DNA from: an uncultured Bacilli bacterium
GTDB lineage: Bacteria > Bacillota_I > Bacilli_A > RFN20 > CAG-631
Direction: 5' to 3'
DNA: 64,000 bases
NCBI GenBank assembly: GCA_947627355.1
Contig: CANQVX010000008.1
Span: forward strand, 17,312-81,311
Shown here: positions 1 to 10,092 of the stretch, in pieces
Numbering within the stretch: position 1 is the first letter of the stretch
Layout of the letters: each line of letters starts with the position of its first letter
The notes under the pieces: model-generated
What the model saw: only the letters and a program-made list of their open reading frames with translations
Told to the model about the DNA's origin: nothing
Database searches by the model: none
Program-made: the position numbers and the translations under genes

Positions 1-3000
1 AGATTCACAAAGTGGTAATGTTTTAATGGTTGTTCCACCTACAAAAGATAATTACCATGAAACAAACAATAACTTCATACCTGATAAAGTAACTTATAAA
101 ATCACGAAAGATTGCATAATTCCACAAGGAGTATCATTAGTTATTCCAACTGATGCTAGCACATCGCAAAATGTAACTAATGCTTCAACTTTGAACACAT
201 ATATTGAAAGTATGCAAAAGGATGATCATAGTCGTGGCGATAGTGCTTATAGCACTTTTGCAACAGCAGCCGAAAATAAATTTTTAAGAGTTACAATCCA
301 AGTAGAAGATAATGTAACCATAACAAATTATGGAACGTTAGTTGTTAGTGGATATCTTAGTGGTGGAACTAGTAATGGTGGAAATATTGGTCAAACATCT
401 CATAGTTATTCAAGAATTCTACTAGGAACAAATTCAAAAATAATTCAAGATGGAACATCATCAGTTACACATTGTTATGGCTATATATCTGAAACGTCAT
501 TAAACAATAAAAGTGAAGTTGATTTTAAAAGTGGTAAATTATATGCCCCGTTTATATTAAATGACTATCGTGGATTTTCATTTTCTTGGGCTATGACAGA
601 TGGTGCCATTAAAAACCAAGGAAGTTCACCATTTAATAGATTTGAATTTATAAATATCGATTCTATCGTTAAAATTCATGCTGCTGCTAGCTTTTATGCA
701 GTGGCAAATGTATATTTAAATTATCCAAATCAAAACATAACAAGAAGTTTTACTGAAATATTAAACTTTATTGGTAATTCACAAACATTCTTTATTCAAT
801 TGACTGATGCAACATATTCATACATAGAATATAAAATGAATAAATCAACAACTATTGCAAGTGTAAAATTTTTCGGTGGAATGGCACTAAACACGCTAGA
901 ATTAAAATTAACTGCTAGTGCTTCGGTACTTCTGTCTGTAACCATTGATTTAAGTACAGGCACAGCATATTTTCCTTTATCTTATCAATTTGATGTTGAA
1001 TTGAATCCAGCAGAAAATCAAGCAAATACAATTTATGATTTCACAAAACAAAAAATAAAACTACTTCCGGGTAGTAAATTGAAAATAAATGAAAATTGTC
1101 AAGTTAATGCTAATGAAATAATTGCTTATAGTGCATTTTATGATGGTGCTGTTGGTAATGGTAAAAATAGTACTAACGGATACAATTCGTTTAAATACCC
1201 AATTAAAGAGGGAGCAGTGCTAGTTAATTTAGGAAAAATAAATGCAACTAATATTGCAGGCAATGTATATAGCGATGAAAATAACCTTACAATTTCAAGT
1301 TCTTCCAATTCGATTGTGTCAAAAGAGGCGTGGGCTTTTCAGTCTAGTGGCAGTTTAAATCCTGCTTGGACTATTTCGGAATATTTAGAAATTAGAGAAA
1401 AACTAAATGTTGTTCCAGTTGATTATTTAACTTCTAAGAAACATTTGTATATTGGTTCCAATGTTTTTTCAAATTATAATCAATTTCTTCCAGTCTTTGA
1501 TGTATTAACAAATGGCAATAAAGATACATATCATATAGATAAAACTCAATCTGTTTTGCATTTTGATACAATTACAAATTATAGATTGGAATTTTTAAAC
1601 GATGTTTATAAAGCTTATTATGGAACATCAGCATCAGCATATCCAAAAGATCGCACAATTAGTTATGCTAACAACACTAATATGTTGGGTGTAATTAATA
1701 GTACTTTACCAATTTCAAGTGATGCTAATGGAATTAATGAGTTCGATGTTCAAAGTGTAAGTGTCTATTGTAAAACTCCAGAAGTTAATGGGAAAGTTCC
1801 GCTTTATGTTGGTAAATCAATATCGTTAGATACCGAAATTGATGACATAGAAAAAGCATATGATAAAAAAGTCACATGGAGTAGCAAAAGCCCAGAAATA
1901 GCCACTGTTGATCAATTAGGAAATGTTACTGGCCATCAATTAGGCCAATCAATTATTACTGCAACATGTGATGGTAAATCAGGAACATATACAGCAACAG
2001 TTATTGAAGAACAAGAAATAGAAAAAATAACAGAAATATATATTACTGGTTCAGATGGCGGAACTTCTAAAACTGTAAAAGGAACAGATGATAATATGAA
2101 TACGCCAAACAAAGAATACCATGGTGAAGTTGCGGCTAATAATGCATCTTATACTTTAACAGTTCACATTGTTCCTGAAACTGCACCATTTATGAATATT
2201 ACATGGGTATTTAATGGATCAGGAACAGATAGAAACCACGCTGAAGACAGAACAACTGAAGCTAGTTCGACGTTTGATGACAATAGAAAAGAACTTACAA
2301 TCCATACAACTGGTAATACCGGTGTTTCACCAGATGGAATAAAAATAACTTGTACAGTTACCGATTTAGATGGTAATAAATTTAGTGCTATATTTGGCAT
2401 TAGACAAAAAGCTTCACTTTGTATTGTTGATGGCACAATGCTAACACTCGAAGATGGGACTCAAAAATCGGTTGAAGATATTACTTCAAATGATAGAGTA
2501 CTTGTATTTAATCACTATACAGGTCAATATGAAGGCCAACCATTACTTTATAATTCTCACGTTGATAGCAAAGAAAAGACAGAAAAAGTTGTCACTTTAA
2601 GATTTTCAGATAATACAGAATTAGGAATCGTTGGAGAACACGGATTATTTGATTTAGATTTAAATAAATATGTATTCATAAATAGTGAAAATTATAAACA
2701 ATTTATGTATCATCGATTTGTCAAAGCTAAATATGAAAATGATGAATTTGTAAACGACGAAGTGATTTTAGTAGATGGTGTTGTTGAACATAAAGTGGTT
2801 CATTTATATTCACCAGTTTCTTATTATCATCTAAATATTGTTTCAAACGGAATTCTATCAATGCCATCATTCCCATGCAATAGTGAAGGATTTGTAAACT
2901 ATTTCGAATATGATAGTAATTTGAAGTTTGATGAAAAACTAATGCAAAAAGATATTGAAAAATACGGATTGTATACATTTGAAGATTATCAAGAATATAT

Positions 3001-3133
3001 TCCATATGAATTGTACTATGCAGCACCTTGGAATTATTTCAAAGTTTCAGTTGGTAAAGGCAAGTTAACATGGGAAGACATCTTGTATACAATTGATTAC
3101 ATTTTCAATAGCGGAGAAATCACACCTTATTAA
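1..3133 (+). CDS. Large surface/secreted protein (5' truncated by window) with Ig-like (Big_2-type) repeat and C-terminal Hint (hedgehog/intein) domain
   Basis: Frame is open to the window edge (DSQSGNVLM...). Big_2-like segment VTWSSKSPEIATVDQLGNVTGHQLGQSIITATCDG; Hint-like segment CIVDGTMLTLEDGTQKSVEDITSNDRVLVFNHYTGQ...VGEHGLFDL. Confidence 0.75.
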   Translation, partial: DSQSGNVLMVVPPTKDNYHETNNNFIPDKVTYKITKDCIIPQGVSLVIPTDASTSQNVTNASTLNTYIESMQKDDHSRGDSAYSTFATAAENKFLRVTIQVEDNVTITNYGTLVVSGYLSGGTSNGGNIGQTSHSYSRILLGTNSKIIQDGTSSVTHCYGYISETSLNNKSEVDFKSGKLYAPFILNDYRGFSFSWAMTDGAIKNQGSSPFNRFEFINIDSIVKIHAAASFYAVANVYLNYPNQNITRSFTEILNFIGNSQTFFIQLTDATYSYIEYKMNKSTTIASVKFFGGMALNTLELKLTASASVLLSVTIDLSTGTAYFPLSYQFDVELNPAENQANTIYDFTKQKIKLLPGSKLKINENCQVNANEIIAYSAFYDGAVGNGKNSTNGYNSFKYPIKEGAVLVNLGKINATNIAGNVYSDENNLTISSSSNSIVSKEAWAFQSSGSLNPAWTISEYLEIREKLNVVPVDYLTSKKHLYIGSNVFSNYNQFLPVFDVLTNGNKDTYHIDKTQSVLHFDTITNYRLEFLNDVYKAYYGTSASAYPKDRTISYANNTNMLGVINSTLPISSDANGINEFDVQSVSVYCKTPEVNGKVPLYVGKSISLDTEIDDIEKAYDKKVTWSSKSPEIATVDQLGNVTGHQLGQSIITATCDGKSGTYTATVIEEQEIEKITEIYITGSDGGTSKTVKGTDDNMNTPNKEYHGEVAANNASYTLTVHIVPETAPFMNITWVFNGSGTDRNHAEDRTTEASSTFDDNRKELTIHTTGNTGVSPDGIKITCTVTDLDGNKFSAIFGIRQKASLCIVDGTMLTLEDGTQKSVEDITSNDRVLVFNHYTGQYEGQPLLYNSHVDSKEKTEKVVTLRFSDNTELGIVGEHGLFDLDLNKYVFINSENYKQFMYHRFVKAKYENDEFVNDEVILVDGVVEHKVVHLYSPVSYYHLNIVSNGILSMPSFPCNSEGFVNYFEYDSNLKFDEKLMQKDIEKYGLYTFEDYQEYIPYELYYAAPWNYFKVSVGKGKLTWEDILYTIDYIFNSGEITPY

Positions 3134-3149
3134 TTTAAAATTTCTCGAT

Positions 3150-3187
3150 AAAAAGGAGCATACTATAAAAAATAATGCTTCTTTTTT
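3150..3187 (+). terminator. Intrinsic terminator after the Hint-domain protein
   Basis: aaaaaggagcat / atgcttcttttt stem followed by T-run. Confidence 0.7.
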
Positions 3188-3248
3188 CGTATTTACTAGT
3201 AATAATTAAATAAAAAAATTATAATAAGATTAGATTGCAGGTGTTATT

Positions 3249-4016
3249 ATGATTAATCTTATTAACAAACTTATAAATTATAAAATGCAACCAGCTGGTA
3301 TTGTTATAGTAATACTTGCTGTTGTATTTTTTGTTGTTTGTATAATTTTAATGATAGTAAATGCTAAAAAGCCTGATTCTAGTGATAAAAAACCACATAT
3401 TAGAAAAGTAGAAAAGGAACATATACATAGAAAACCATTTCGTCATTTTGATGAACAAAAAGCCTTTGGTGAAATGGGTGAAAATGTAGTAGCTAATATG
3501 TTAAATAATATAAAAGAAAATTATCAACATGTGGAAGTTTTTAATGATTTTACGTTTGAAGATAAGAATGGATATTCGTCGAACATTGATCATATCTTAA
3601 TTTGTACTGGCGGTATGTTTATTATTGAAACTAAAGCAAATAAAGGTGTTATCTATGGAAACCCTAATGATGAAACATGGCTTGCTAAAAAACAAGATTA
3701 TCAAGATGTTAGACAATTTAAAAATCCAATTATTCAAAATCAAGGACACATTAATCATTTAAAAAGAATGATTGATACACCACCTAAAATGATATCAATG
3801 GTTATCTTTCCAGAAGCTGAAAATATAAATCAAGTTAGAAGTGAAATAGTTCATGACTTAGAATCAGCTAAAGAATACATTATTGCTAAGATTAATAATA
3901 AACAATATAGTAATGATTTTGTCGATAAAATGACGCAAAAATTATTACTTATAAAATCGGAATTTGGTATTTCACTTGAAAAACATAAACAAAACATAAA
4001 TGAAAAATTAAATTAA
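3249..4016 (+). CDS. NERD domain (nuclease-related) protein with N-terminal TM helix
   Basis: GEMGENVVANML...NIDHILICTGGMFIIETKANKGVIYGN matches the NERD signature. Confidence 0.8.
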   Translation: MINLINKLINYKMQPAGIVIVILAVVFFVVCIILMIVNAKKPDSSDKKPHIRKVEKEHIHRKPFRHFDEQKAFGEMGENVVANMLNNIKENYQHVEVFNDFTFEDKNGYSSNIDHILICTGGMFIIETKANKGVIYGNPNDETWLAKKQDYQDVRQFKNPIIQNQGHINHLKRMIDTPPKMISMVIFPEAENINQVRSEIVHDLESAKEYIIAKINNKQYSNDFVDKMTQKLLLIKSEFGISLEKHKQNINEKLN

Positions 4017-4109
4017 AGTTCTAACTCAAATATTTGATTCATAAATAGTTATGTAATAGATAAAATTATACAAAGATTTTATCTATTATTTTTGTGTCAA
4101 AAAAATTAT

Positions 4110-4178
4110 CTAACAATGTTAGCAAAATCTATTGACAATGTATATAGTGAGTATTACAATTACTAACAATGTTAGTAA
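4110..4178 (+). promoter_or_regulatory. Promoter TTGACA-17-TACAAT (4132-4160) bracketed by two ctaacaAtgttag operators
   Basis: Palindromes at 4110-4122 and 4160-4178; -35 at 4132-4137, -10 at 4155-4160. Confidence 0.8.
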
Positions 4179-4194
4179 ATAAGGGGGCAATGAT

Positions 4195-4629
4195 ATGGAT
4201 ACAGCTATCAAACAAGAAATAGATAGATTTTTAGAAAAGAAACCTTTTCATTTTGCTAAAAGAATCAAGCAAGATAAAGAAGGAAATAGTTTTATAATTG
4301 CTTTACTTTATAAAAGAAAAGATGAGATTGTTTATTCTGGCGATATTGCAAAAGAAACATGTGTTTCTACTGCTCGTATAGCAGCCTCAGTTAATAAACT
4401 TGAAGAACTTGGTTATATAACAAGAAAAACATCTAAATTAGATGCTAGAAAAACACAAATAAAGTTAACTAACAAAGGTCTTAATAGAGCAAAACAATTA
4501 GAAGATGAACTGTATAGTTTTCTAGAAAAACTTATTAATGAACTAGGAATTGATAAGTTTAGACAATTCATGAGTCTTTCAAGTGAGATTAATGAATGTG
4601 TAGTTAAGATCCTACAAGGTGGTGATTAA
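4195..4629 (+). CDS. MarR family transcriptional regulator
   Basis: winged-helix region STARIAASVNKLEELGYITRKTSKLDARKTQIKLTNKG. Confidence 0.88.
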   Translation: MDTAIKQEIDRFLEKKPFHFAKRIKQDKEGNSFIIALLYKRKDEIVYSGDIAKETCVSTARIAASVNKLEELGYITRKTSKLDARKTQIKLTNKGLNRAKQLEDELYSFLEKLINELGIDKFRQFMSLSSEINECVVKILQGGD

Positions 4630-6529
4630 GTTGTTTAAGTTATATAAGAATTTAAAAGCCAAGGATTGGTTTTGGTTAGTAGTTATTATTGGACTTACTG
4701 TTTTACAAGTTTGGTTTACCATGTCAATCATTGATTATATGAAAAACGTTATATCATCAATTGTTTATATAAATTATCATAATAATCCAAAATTATTAGG
4801 TGATAGTGTTAAACAACTTGTTGATACTCTTGGTTGGAAACAAGCAGTTGAAGCAATAAAATCTACCGGTCAATTCGATAAAAGTACATTATCTACGATA
4901 TTGTTAGTAGCAACTGCTACTACAGCTGATATATGGAAAAATGCTGGTATCATGCTAGGCTTTGCTGCTTTAGTTGTATTAGTTCAATTAGTTATTGCAA
5001 TCTTAGCTAGTTATATTTCAGCTGATTTATCAACCACAATCCGTAAGAAGGTTTATGATAAAGTTGATGACTTTTCTAACAATGAAATGAATAAGTTTTC
5101 AACAGCAAGTTTAATTACAAGAACTACTAATGATATTCAAAATGTTCAAATGACAAATGTTATGATGATGAGAATGGTATTTACTGCTCCAGTTACTGCT
5201 ATTTGGGCGATTGTTAAAATTAGAGCAACTAGCACAGAACTTACTATAGCTACTGCAGTTGCTGTTATAGCATTATTAATTTTTATCATAACTATGATGA
5301 TTGTTGTACTTCCAAAATTTAAAAAAGTTCAAAAATTAATCGATAGAATCAATGGTATTTCTAGAGAAAACCTAACAGGTATTAGAGTTATTAGAGCCTT
5401 CAATGCTGAAGATTATCAAAAAGAAAAGTTTGAACAAGCTAATGATAATTTAACAAAAACTCAAGTCTTTACAGGACGTGTTATGTCTTTATTAAATCCT
5501 GGTATGATGATTATTATGAATGGTGTTGCTCTTGCTATTTATTGGATTGGTTCATCCTTAATTAACAATGGTAGTATTGATTATCCAACAGTTACTGCCT
5601 TTTCTACTTTATCTAGTCAAATAATTATGGCCTTTATGGTTTTAATGATGATGTTTGTTTTATGGCCTAGAGCTTCTGTCTGTGCTAGAAGAATTAATGA
5701 AGTTTTAGAAACAGATTCATCAATAATTGATCCAACTAGTGAAAAAGAATTAGTTTCAAAAGGTACAATTGAATTTAGAAATGTTTCATTTCGTTATCCT
5801 GATGGCGATGAAAATGCTTTATCTAATTTAAACTTTAGTATTGAAAAAGGTAAGACTATTGCTATTATTGGTGCTACTGGTAGTGGTAAAACTACTATAG
5901 TTAACCTAATGATGAGATTTTATGATACAACTGAAGGTGAAATCTTATTAAATGGAGTTAACATCAAAGATTTAAAACAAGAAACAATTCATTCAATTAT
6001 TGGTTTAGTTCCTCAAAAAGGTTTCTTATTTAAAGGAACTGTTAAAGAAAATGTGGCTTTAGGTAATCCTAGTATGAGTCTTGATAATATCAAACAAGCT
6101 TGTGAAGTTGCTAAAGCCGATGAATTTATCTTAGAAAAACCTGAAGGTTATGACTTTATGATTTCACAAAGTGGTAAAAATGTATCAGGTGGTCAAAAAC
6201 AAAGACTATGTATTGCTAGAGCAGTTGCAATGCATCCTGAAATTTATATTTTTGATGATTCTTTTTCAGCCCTTGATTACAAAACTGATAAACAAGTAAG
6301 AGACAACTTAAAACACACTGATAGTGATGCTACAAAAATCATAGTTGCTCAAAGAATTGGTACAATTATGGATGCTGATATGATATTAGTTGTTGAAGGT
6401 GGAAAGATTGTTGGTCTTGGCAAACATCAAGAATTATTAAAGAATTGTCCATTATATTTAGATATTGCTTTATCTCAATTATCGAAAAAAGAATTAGGCC
6501 TTGATAAAGCAAATATAGGAGGTGAGTAG
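4619..6529 (+). CDS. ABC transporter permease/ATPase (exporter half)
   Basis: TM domain plus Walker A GATGSGKT and signature VSGGQKQR. Confidence 0.92.
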   Translation: MVIKLFKLYKNLKAKDWFWLVVIIGLTVLQVWFTMSIIDYMKNVISSIVYINYHNNPKLLGDSVKQLVDTLGWKQAVEAIKSTGQFDKSTLSTILLVATATTADIWKNAGIMLGFAALVVLVQLVIAILASYISADLSTTIRKKVYDKVDDFSNNEMNKFSTASLITRTTNDIQNVQMTNVMMMRMVFTAPVTAIWAIVKIRATSTELTIATAVAVIALLIFIITMMIVVLPKFKKVQKLIDRINGISRENLTGIRVIRAFNAEDYQKEKFEQANDNLTKTQVFTGRVMSLLNPGMMIIMNGVALAIYWIGSSLINNGSIDYPTVTAFSTLSSQIIMAFMVLMMMFVLWPRASVCARRINEVLETDSSIIDPTSEKELVSKGTIEFRNVSFRYPDGDENALSNLNFSIEKGKTIAIIGATGSGKTTIVNLMMRFYDTTEGEILLNGVNIKDLKQETIHSIIGLVPQKGFLFKGTVKENVALGNPSMSLDNIKQACEVAKADEFILEKPEGYDFMISQSGKNVSGGQKQRLCIARAVAMHPEIYIFDDSFSALDYKTDKQVRDNLKHTDSDATKIIVAQRIGTIMDADMILVVEGGKIVGLGKHQELLKNCPLYLDIALSQLSKKELGLDKANIGGE

Positions 6530-6531
6530 TT

Positions 6532-8337
6532 ATGCCACCAATGATGAGACATCACGGACATTTTGATCCTAATCATAAAGTTGATTTAAAGAAAAATATT
6601 GCTAAACTATTTAAGTCTTTTAAGAAGTTCTATTTACAAATATTTGTTTCATTTATTTGTATTGCTATTTCAGTTGTTATTTCTATTATCGCCCCTCAAT
6701 TTTTATCCGATTTGACCGACGAAATTACCCAAAATGCAGGTGCCAGAGCTATTCATATGGATAAGATATTGAACATCTCAATTATCTTAATTACATTCTA
6801 TGTAAGTAATGCTTTGTTAAGTTTTATTTCAGGCTTTATTATGAATACTATTACCCAACGTTATTGTAAAGATTTAAGAAATGATGTAACAGCAAAGATT
6901 AATAGAATGAAATTAAAATATTTTGATGCTCATGTTTATGGTGATACTTTATCAATTATCACCAATGATATTGATCAAATAGCTCAATCAATGCAACAAT
7001 CAATAACAATGTTATTCCAATCTATATTAATGATTGTTGGTGTTTTGATTGCAATGTTTGTTACTAGTTGGCAAATGGCACTAGCAGCACTTGCTGCTAT
7101 TCCAGTTGTCATGATTATCTTATTATTTATCATGAAAATCGCTATGCCTTTATTTGTAAAAAGACAAAAAGAAGTCGGTGAAATCAATGGTGTCATTGAA
7201 GAAAATTATACCGGTCATTTAGTTATTAAAGCCTTCAATGCTAAAGATAGTAAAACAAAAATATTTGACGAAACTAACGAAAGACTACATAAAACAATGT
7301 TCAAGGCTCAAATTGCTGGTGGTATGATGCAACCTTTCATGAGTTTTCTTTCTTATTTTTCATATGCTGCTGTATGTTTAGTAGGTGGCTTATTACTTGC
7401 TAAAGGTACACCAGGTTTAAGTTTTGGTACCATTAGTGCTTTTCTAATTTATGCTAATTTGTTTCAAAGTCCACTTACTCAAATAGCCCAAGCAGCTAAC
7501 TCATTACAAATGGCAGCCGCTAGTGCTGAACGAGTATTTGGCCTACTAAACGAAGAAGAACAAGTAGATGAAAGCAATAAGAAAAGATTATTAGACTTAT
7601 CTAAGATTCAAGGTCAAGTTGAATTTAGACATATCAAATTTGGTTATGATGAAAATAAGATTATTATTCCTGATTTTTCAGCAACTATTAAGCCTGGTAT
7701 GAAAGTTGCTATTGTTGGTCCAACTGGTGCCGGAAAAACAACAATTGTAAACCTATTAATGAGATTCTATGAAGTTAATGATGGTGATATTTTAATTGAT
7801 GGAATTTCTACTAAAGAAATGTCTAGAAATGAAGTTCGTGATATCTTTGGTATGGTTTTACAAGACACTTGGATGTTTGAAGGAACATTAAAAGAAAACA
7901 TATTATTTAATAAACCTAATATCGATGATAAAAGATTAAAAGAAATCATCAAAGAGGCTAATTTAAAATATTATGTTTCTACCTTATCTCATGGATTAGA
8001 TACGATTCTATCGGAAGAAAGTTCATTATCATCAGGTCAAAAACAATTAGTAACAATTGCTCGTGCTATGGCTGAAAATGCTCCATTATTAATTCTTGAT
8101 GAAGCTACTTCAAATGTTGATACTAGAACTGAAATCGAAATTCAAGAAGCTATTGATAGATTAACTCATGGAAGAACTAGTTTTGTTATTGCCCATCGTT
8201 TATCAACTATTAAAAATGCCGATTTAATTTTAGTTATGAAAGATGGTAATATTATTGAAACAGGAACCCATGATGAATTATTATCTTTGAATGGTTTCTA
8301 TGCTAAGTTATATAATTCTCAATTTGAATTATCTTAA
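6532..8337 (+). CDS. ABC transporter permease/ATPase (exporter half)
   Basis: Walker A GPTGAGKT; LSSGQKQLVTIARA; LILDEATSNVD. Confidence 0.92.
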   Translation: MPPMMRHHGHFDPNHKVDLKKNIAKLFKSFKKFYLQIFVSFICIAISVVISIIAPQFLSDLTDEITQNAGARAIHMDKILNISIILITFYVSNALLSFISGFIMNTITQRYCKDLRNDVTAKINRMKLKYFDAHVYGDTLSIITNDIDQIAQSMQQSITMLFQSILMIVGVLIAMFVTSWQMALAALAAIPVVMIILLFIMKIAMPLFVKRQKEVGEINGVIEENYTGHLVIKAFNAKDSKTKIFDETNERLHKTMFKAQIAGGMMQPFMSFLSYFSYAAVCLVGGLLLAKGTPGLSFGTISAFLIYANLFQSPLTQIAQAANSLQMAAASAERVFGLLNEEEQVDESNKKRLLDLSKIQGQVEFRHIKFGYDENKIIIPDFSATIKPGMKVAIVGPTGAGKTTIVNLLMRFYEVNDGDILIDGISTKEMSRNEVRDIFGMVLQDTWMFEGTLKENILFNKPNIDDKRLKEIIKEANLKYYVSTLSHGLDTILSEESSLSSGQKQLVTIARAMAENAPLLILDEATSNVDTRTEIEIQEAIDRLTHGRTSFVIAHRLSTIKNADLILVMKDGNIIETGTHDELLSLNGFYAKLYNSQFELS

Positions 8338-8350
8338 TGGAGGAATATTT

Positions 8351-8818
8351 ATGGAAAAAATTGCAAGTTTTAGTGTTAATCATCTAGATTTATTAAAAGG
8401 TTTATATGTTTCTAGAAAAGATATGGACAAACAATTAGTAGTTACCACTTTTGATTTAAGAATGGTAGCACCTTATAAGGAACCTGTTATTGATATGCCT
8501 GCCTTGCATACCATTGAACATTTAGGAGCTACTTATCTTAGAAATAGTAAATATAAAGATCAAATTGTTTATTTTGGTCCAATGGGTTGTCGAACAGGTT
8601 TTTATCTTATAATGTTTGGTGATCTTAAAAGCGAGGATGTTTATCCATTAGTTGTTTCGTTATGTGATTATATTATTGATTTTGAAGGTCATATTCCTGG
8701 TGCATATAAAGAACAATGTGGTAATTATCTAGAACAAAATCTAGACATGGCTAAATATTATATAAGAAAATATAAAGAAGATTTAGTAAATAATAAAAGA
8801 TTTACTTATCCTGAATAG
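8351..8818 (+). CDS. luxS: S-ribosylhomocysteine lyase LuxS
   Basis: HTIEHL...GPMGCRTGFYL; start at 8351 after ggagg rather than the ORF-track start at 8291. Confidence 0.93.
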   Translation: MEKIASFSVNHLDLLKGLYVSRKDMDKQLVVTTFDLRMVAPYKEPVIDMPALHTIEHLGATYLRNSKYKDQIVYFGPMGCRTGFYLIMFGDLKSEDVYPLVVSLCDYIIDFEGHIPGAYKEQCGNYLEQNLDMAKYYIRKYKEDLVNNKRFTYPE

Positions 8819-8820
8819 AA

Positions 8821-8866
8821 AAAAAGAATGTTATTAAACTCAAATGAGAATAGTAACATTCTTTTT
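8821..8866. terminator. Bidirectional intrinsic terminator
   Basis: aaaaagaatgtta / taacattcttttt perfect 13-bp arms between convergent genes. Confidence 0.8.
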
Positions 8867-8869
8867 CTT

Positions 8870-9196
8870 TTATTTTCTTATAAATTTTTTATCATTTTCA
8901 CTTATATTATCTTCTATGAAACTTTTGACATCCATATGGAGATCATATTTTTCACGTAGCATAGCAATTTCTTCCATTGTTGAAGAAGCATGATGTCTGT
9001 CAAGTGCTTCTTGATTTTCCCAACTATCGATAAGTAATACACTTTCTTTATCTTTTAATGGAAAGAAATATTCATATCTAAGATTACCTTTGGTATTTTT
9101 AATCTTATCAACAATACCTCTTTTTATCATTTCTTTGGCAAACTTTCTGGCGCTTTGATTTTTTCCAGTATATAAAATATTAATTGTTATGCTCAT
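8870..9196 (-). CDS. Antibiotic biosynthesis monooxygenase (ABM) domain protein
   Basis: INILYTGKNQSARKFAKEM...YEYFFPLKDKESVLLIDSWENQEALDRHHAS; start MSI at 9196 assumed. Confidence 0.75.
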   Translation of the reverse strand: MSITINILYTGKNQSARKFAKEMIKRGIVDKIKNTKGNLRYEYFFPLKDKESVLLIDSWENQEALDRHHASSTMEEIAMLREKYDLHMDVKSFIEDNISENDKKFIRK

Positions 9197-9427
9197 AATT
9201 AAAACCACTTTCTTTTAGTAATTCTTTAGCGTTTTCAAAATAAATCTTTATGAAGTTTTTTTTAGTGTCACCATTATAAAGATGAGGAGTTGTTGATGAA
9301 ATAATTGAAAAATCTATTCCAGCAGCTTCAATAAATGAAAGATGATTATCTAAACTCCAATCAGGAACTTTAAATCCATCTACAAGTAATGAATCAATAC
9401 TTGGTAATTATGAAAATCAATTACCAT
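9180..9427 (-). pseudogene. Remnant of an amidohydrolase-family gene (N-terminal fragment, frameshifted)
   Basis: Minus frame reads MVIDFHNY, then after a frameshift LPSIDSLLVDGFKVPDWSLDNHLSFIEAAGIDFSIISSTTPHLYNGDTKKNFIKIYFENAKELLKESGF, then stop. Confidence 0.65.
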
Positions 9428-9442
9428 ATTAACGTATCGAAA

Positions 9443-10054
9443 TTAAACAACTGTGAAATTTAATTCATCTCTAAGCCAAGTTTCAACTTCATTTTTGCTT
9501 GTTGAAGATGAAAACTTTTTGCCACTTTTCCATTCAGCATTTGGTGCAAGAGAATGAACATTAGTTGCACTATTTCCAATTCCACTTGATGCTGATGTGC
9601 AAAATGGTATGATAATAGTTTCATTTAAACTATCTCCATATGTTTCTAAAAAAGTGTAAATAATTTTAGGTGCTTTTCCAAACCAAATAGGGTAACCAAG
9701 AAAAATGATTTTATAATTTTCAATATTTTCTATTTGATTTGCTATTTCTGGTCTAGCATTGTTGTCTAGATCTTCAAGATAAGTTCTTGAAGAACTATTA
9801 TTATATTGTAAATCTTCGTTTGTATAAGGAATAGTAGGTGTTATTTCAAATAATGTTCCATTAGTATAATCTTCAATGTAATTTGCAATTCGTTTGGTGT
9901 TGTTAGTACATGAAAAATATGCAATTAAGGTTTCATTTGCTGAATAATCACTGCTTAGCGGGCTGTTGTTTGTTTTATCTTTGCTACATGAAATTAATGT
10001 AAAAGATATAAAAAACATCAAAATTAAACTAAAAAAGTTTTTAAAATGTTTCAT
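9443..10054 (-). CDS. Flavodoxin-like lipoprotein
   Basis: signal peptide with lipobox LISCSK; LIAYFSCTNNTKRIA, YPIWFGKAP, FCTSASSGIGNS. Confidence 0.85.
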   Translation of the reverse strand: MKHFKNFFSLILMFFISFTLISCSKDKTNNSPLSSDYSANETLIAYFSCTNNTKRIANYIEDYTNGTLFEITPTIPYTNEDLQYNNSSSRTYLEDLDNNARPEIANQIENIENYKIIFLGYPIWFGKAPKIIYTFLETYGDSLNETIIIPFCTSASSGIGNSATNVHSLAPNAEWKSGKKFSSSTSKNEVETWLRDELNFTVV

Positions 10055-10092
10055 AATAGTTCCCCACCTATTATTAATCTAGTTGATAATTT

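Noticed and set aside
2164-2436. Antisense ORF of 90 aa
   Set aside because: Lies wholly opposite the Hint-domain gene, has no recognisable domain and no SD; typical shadow ORF. The same applies to 2727-3026, 6984-7196, 7767-7952, 11278-11496, 12235-12552, 14903-15136, 15305-15562, 22845-23132, 25252-25473, 25612-25830, 33696-33878, 35142-35429 and similar.
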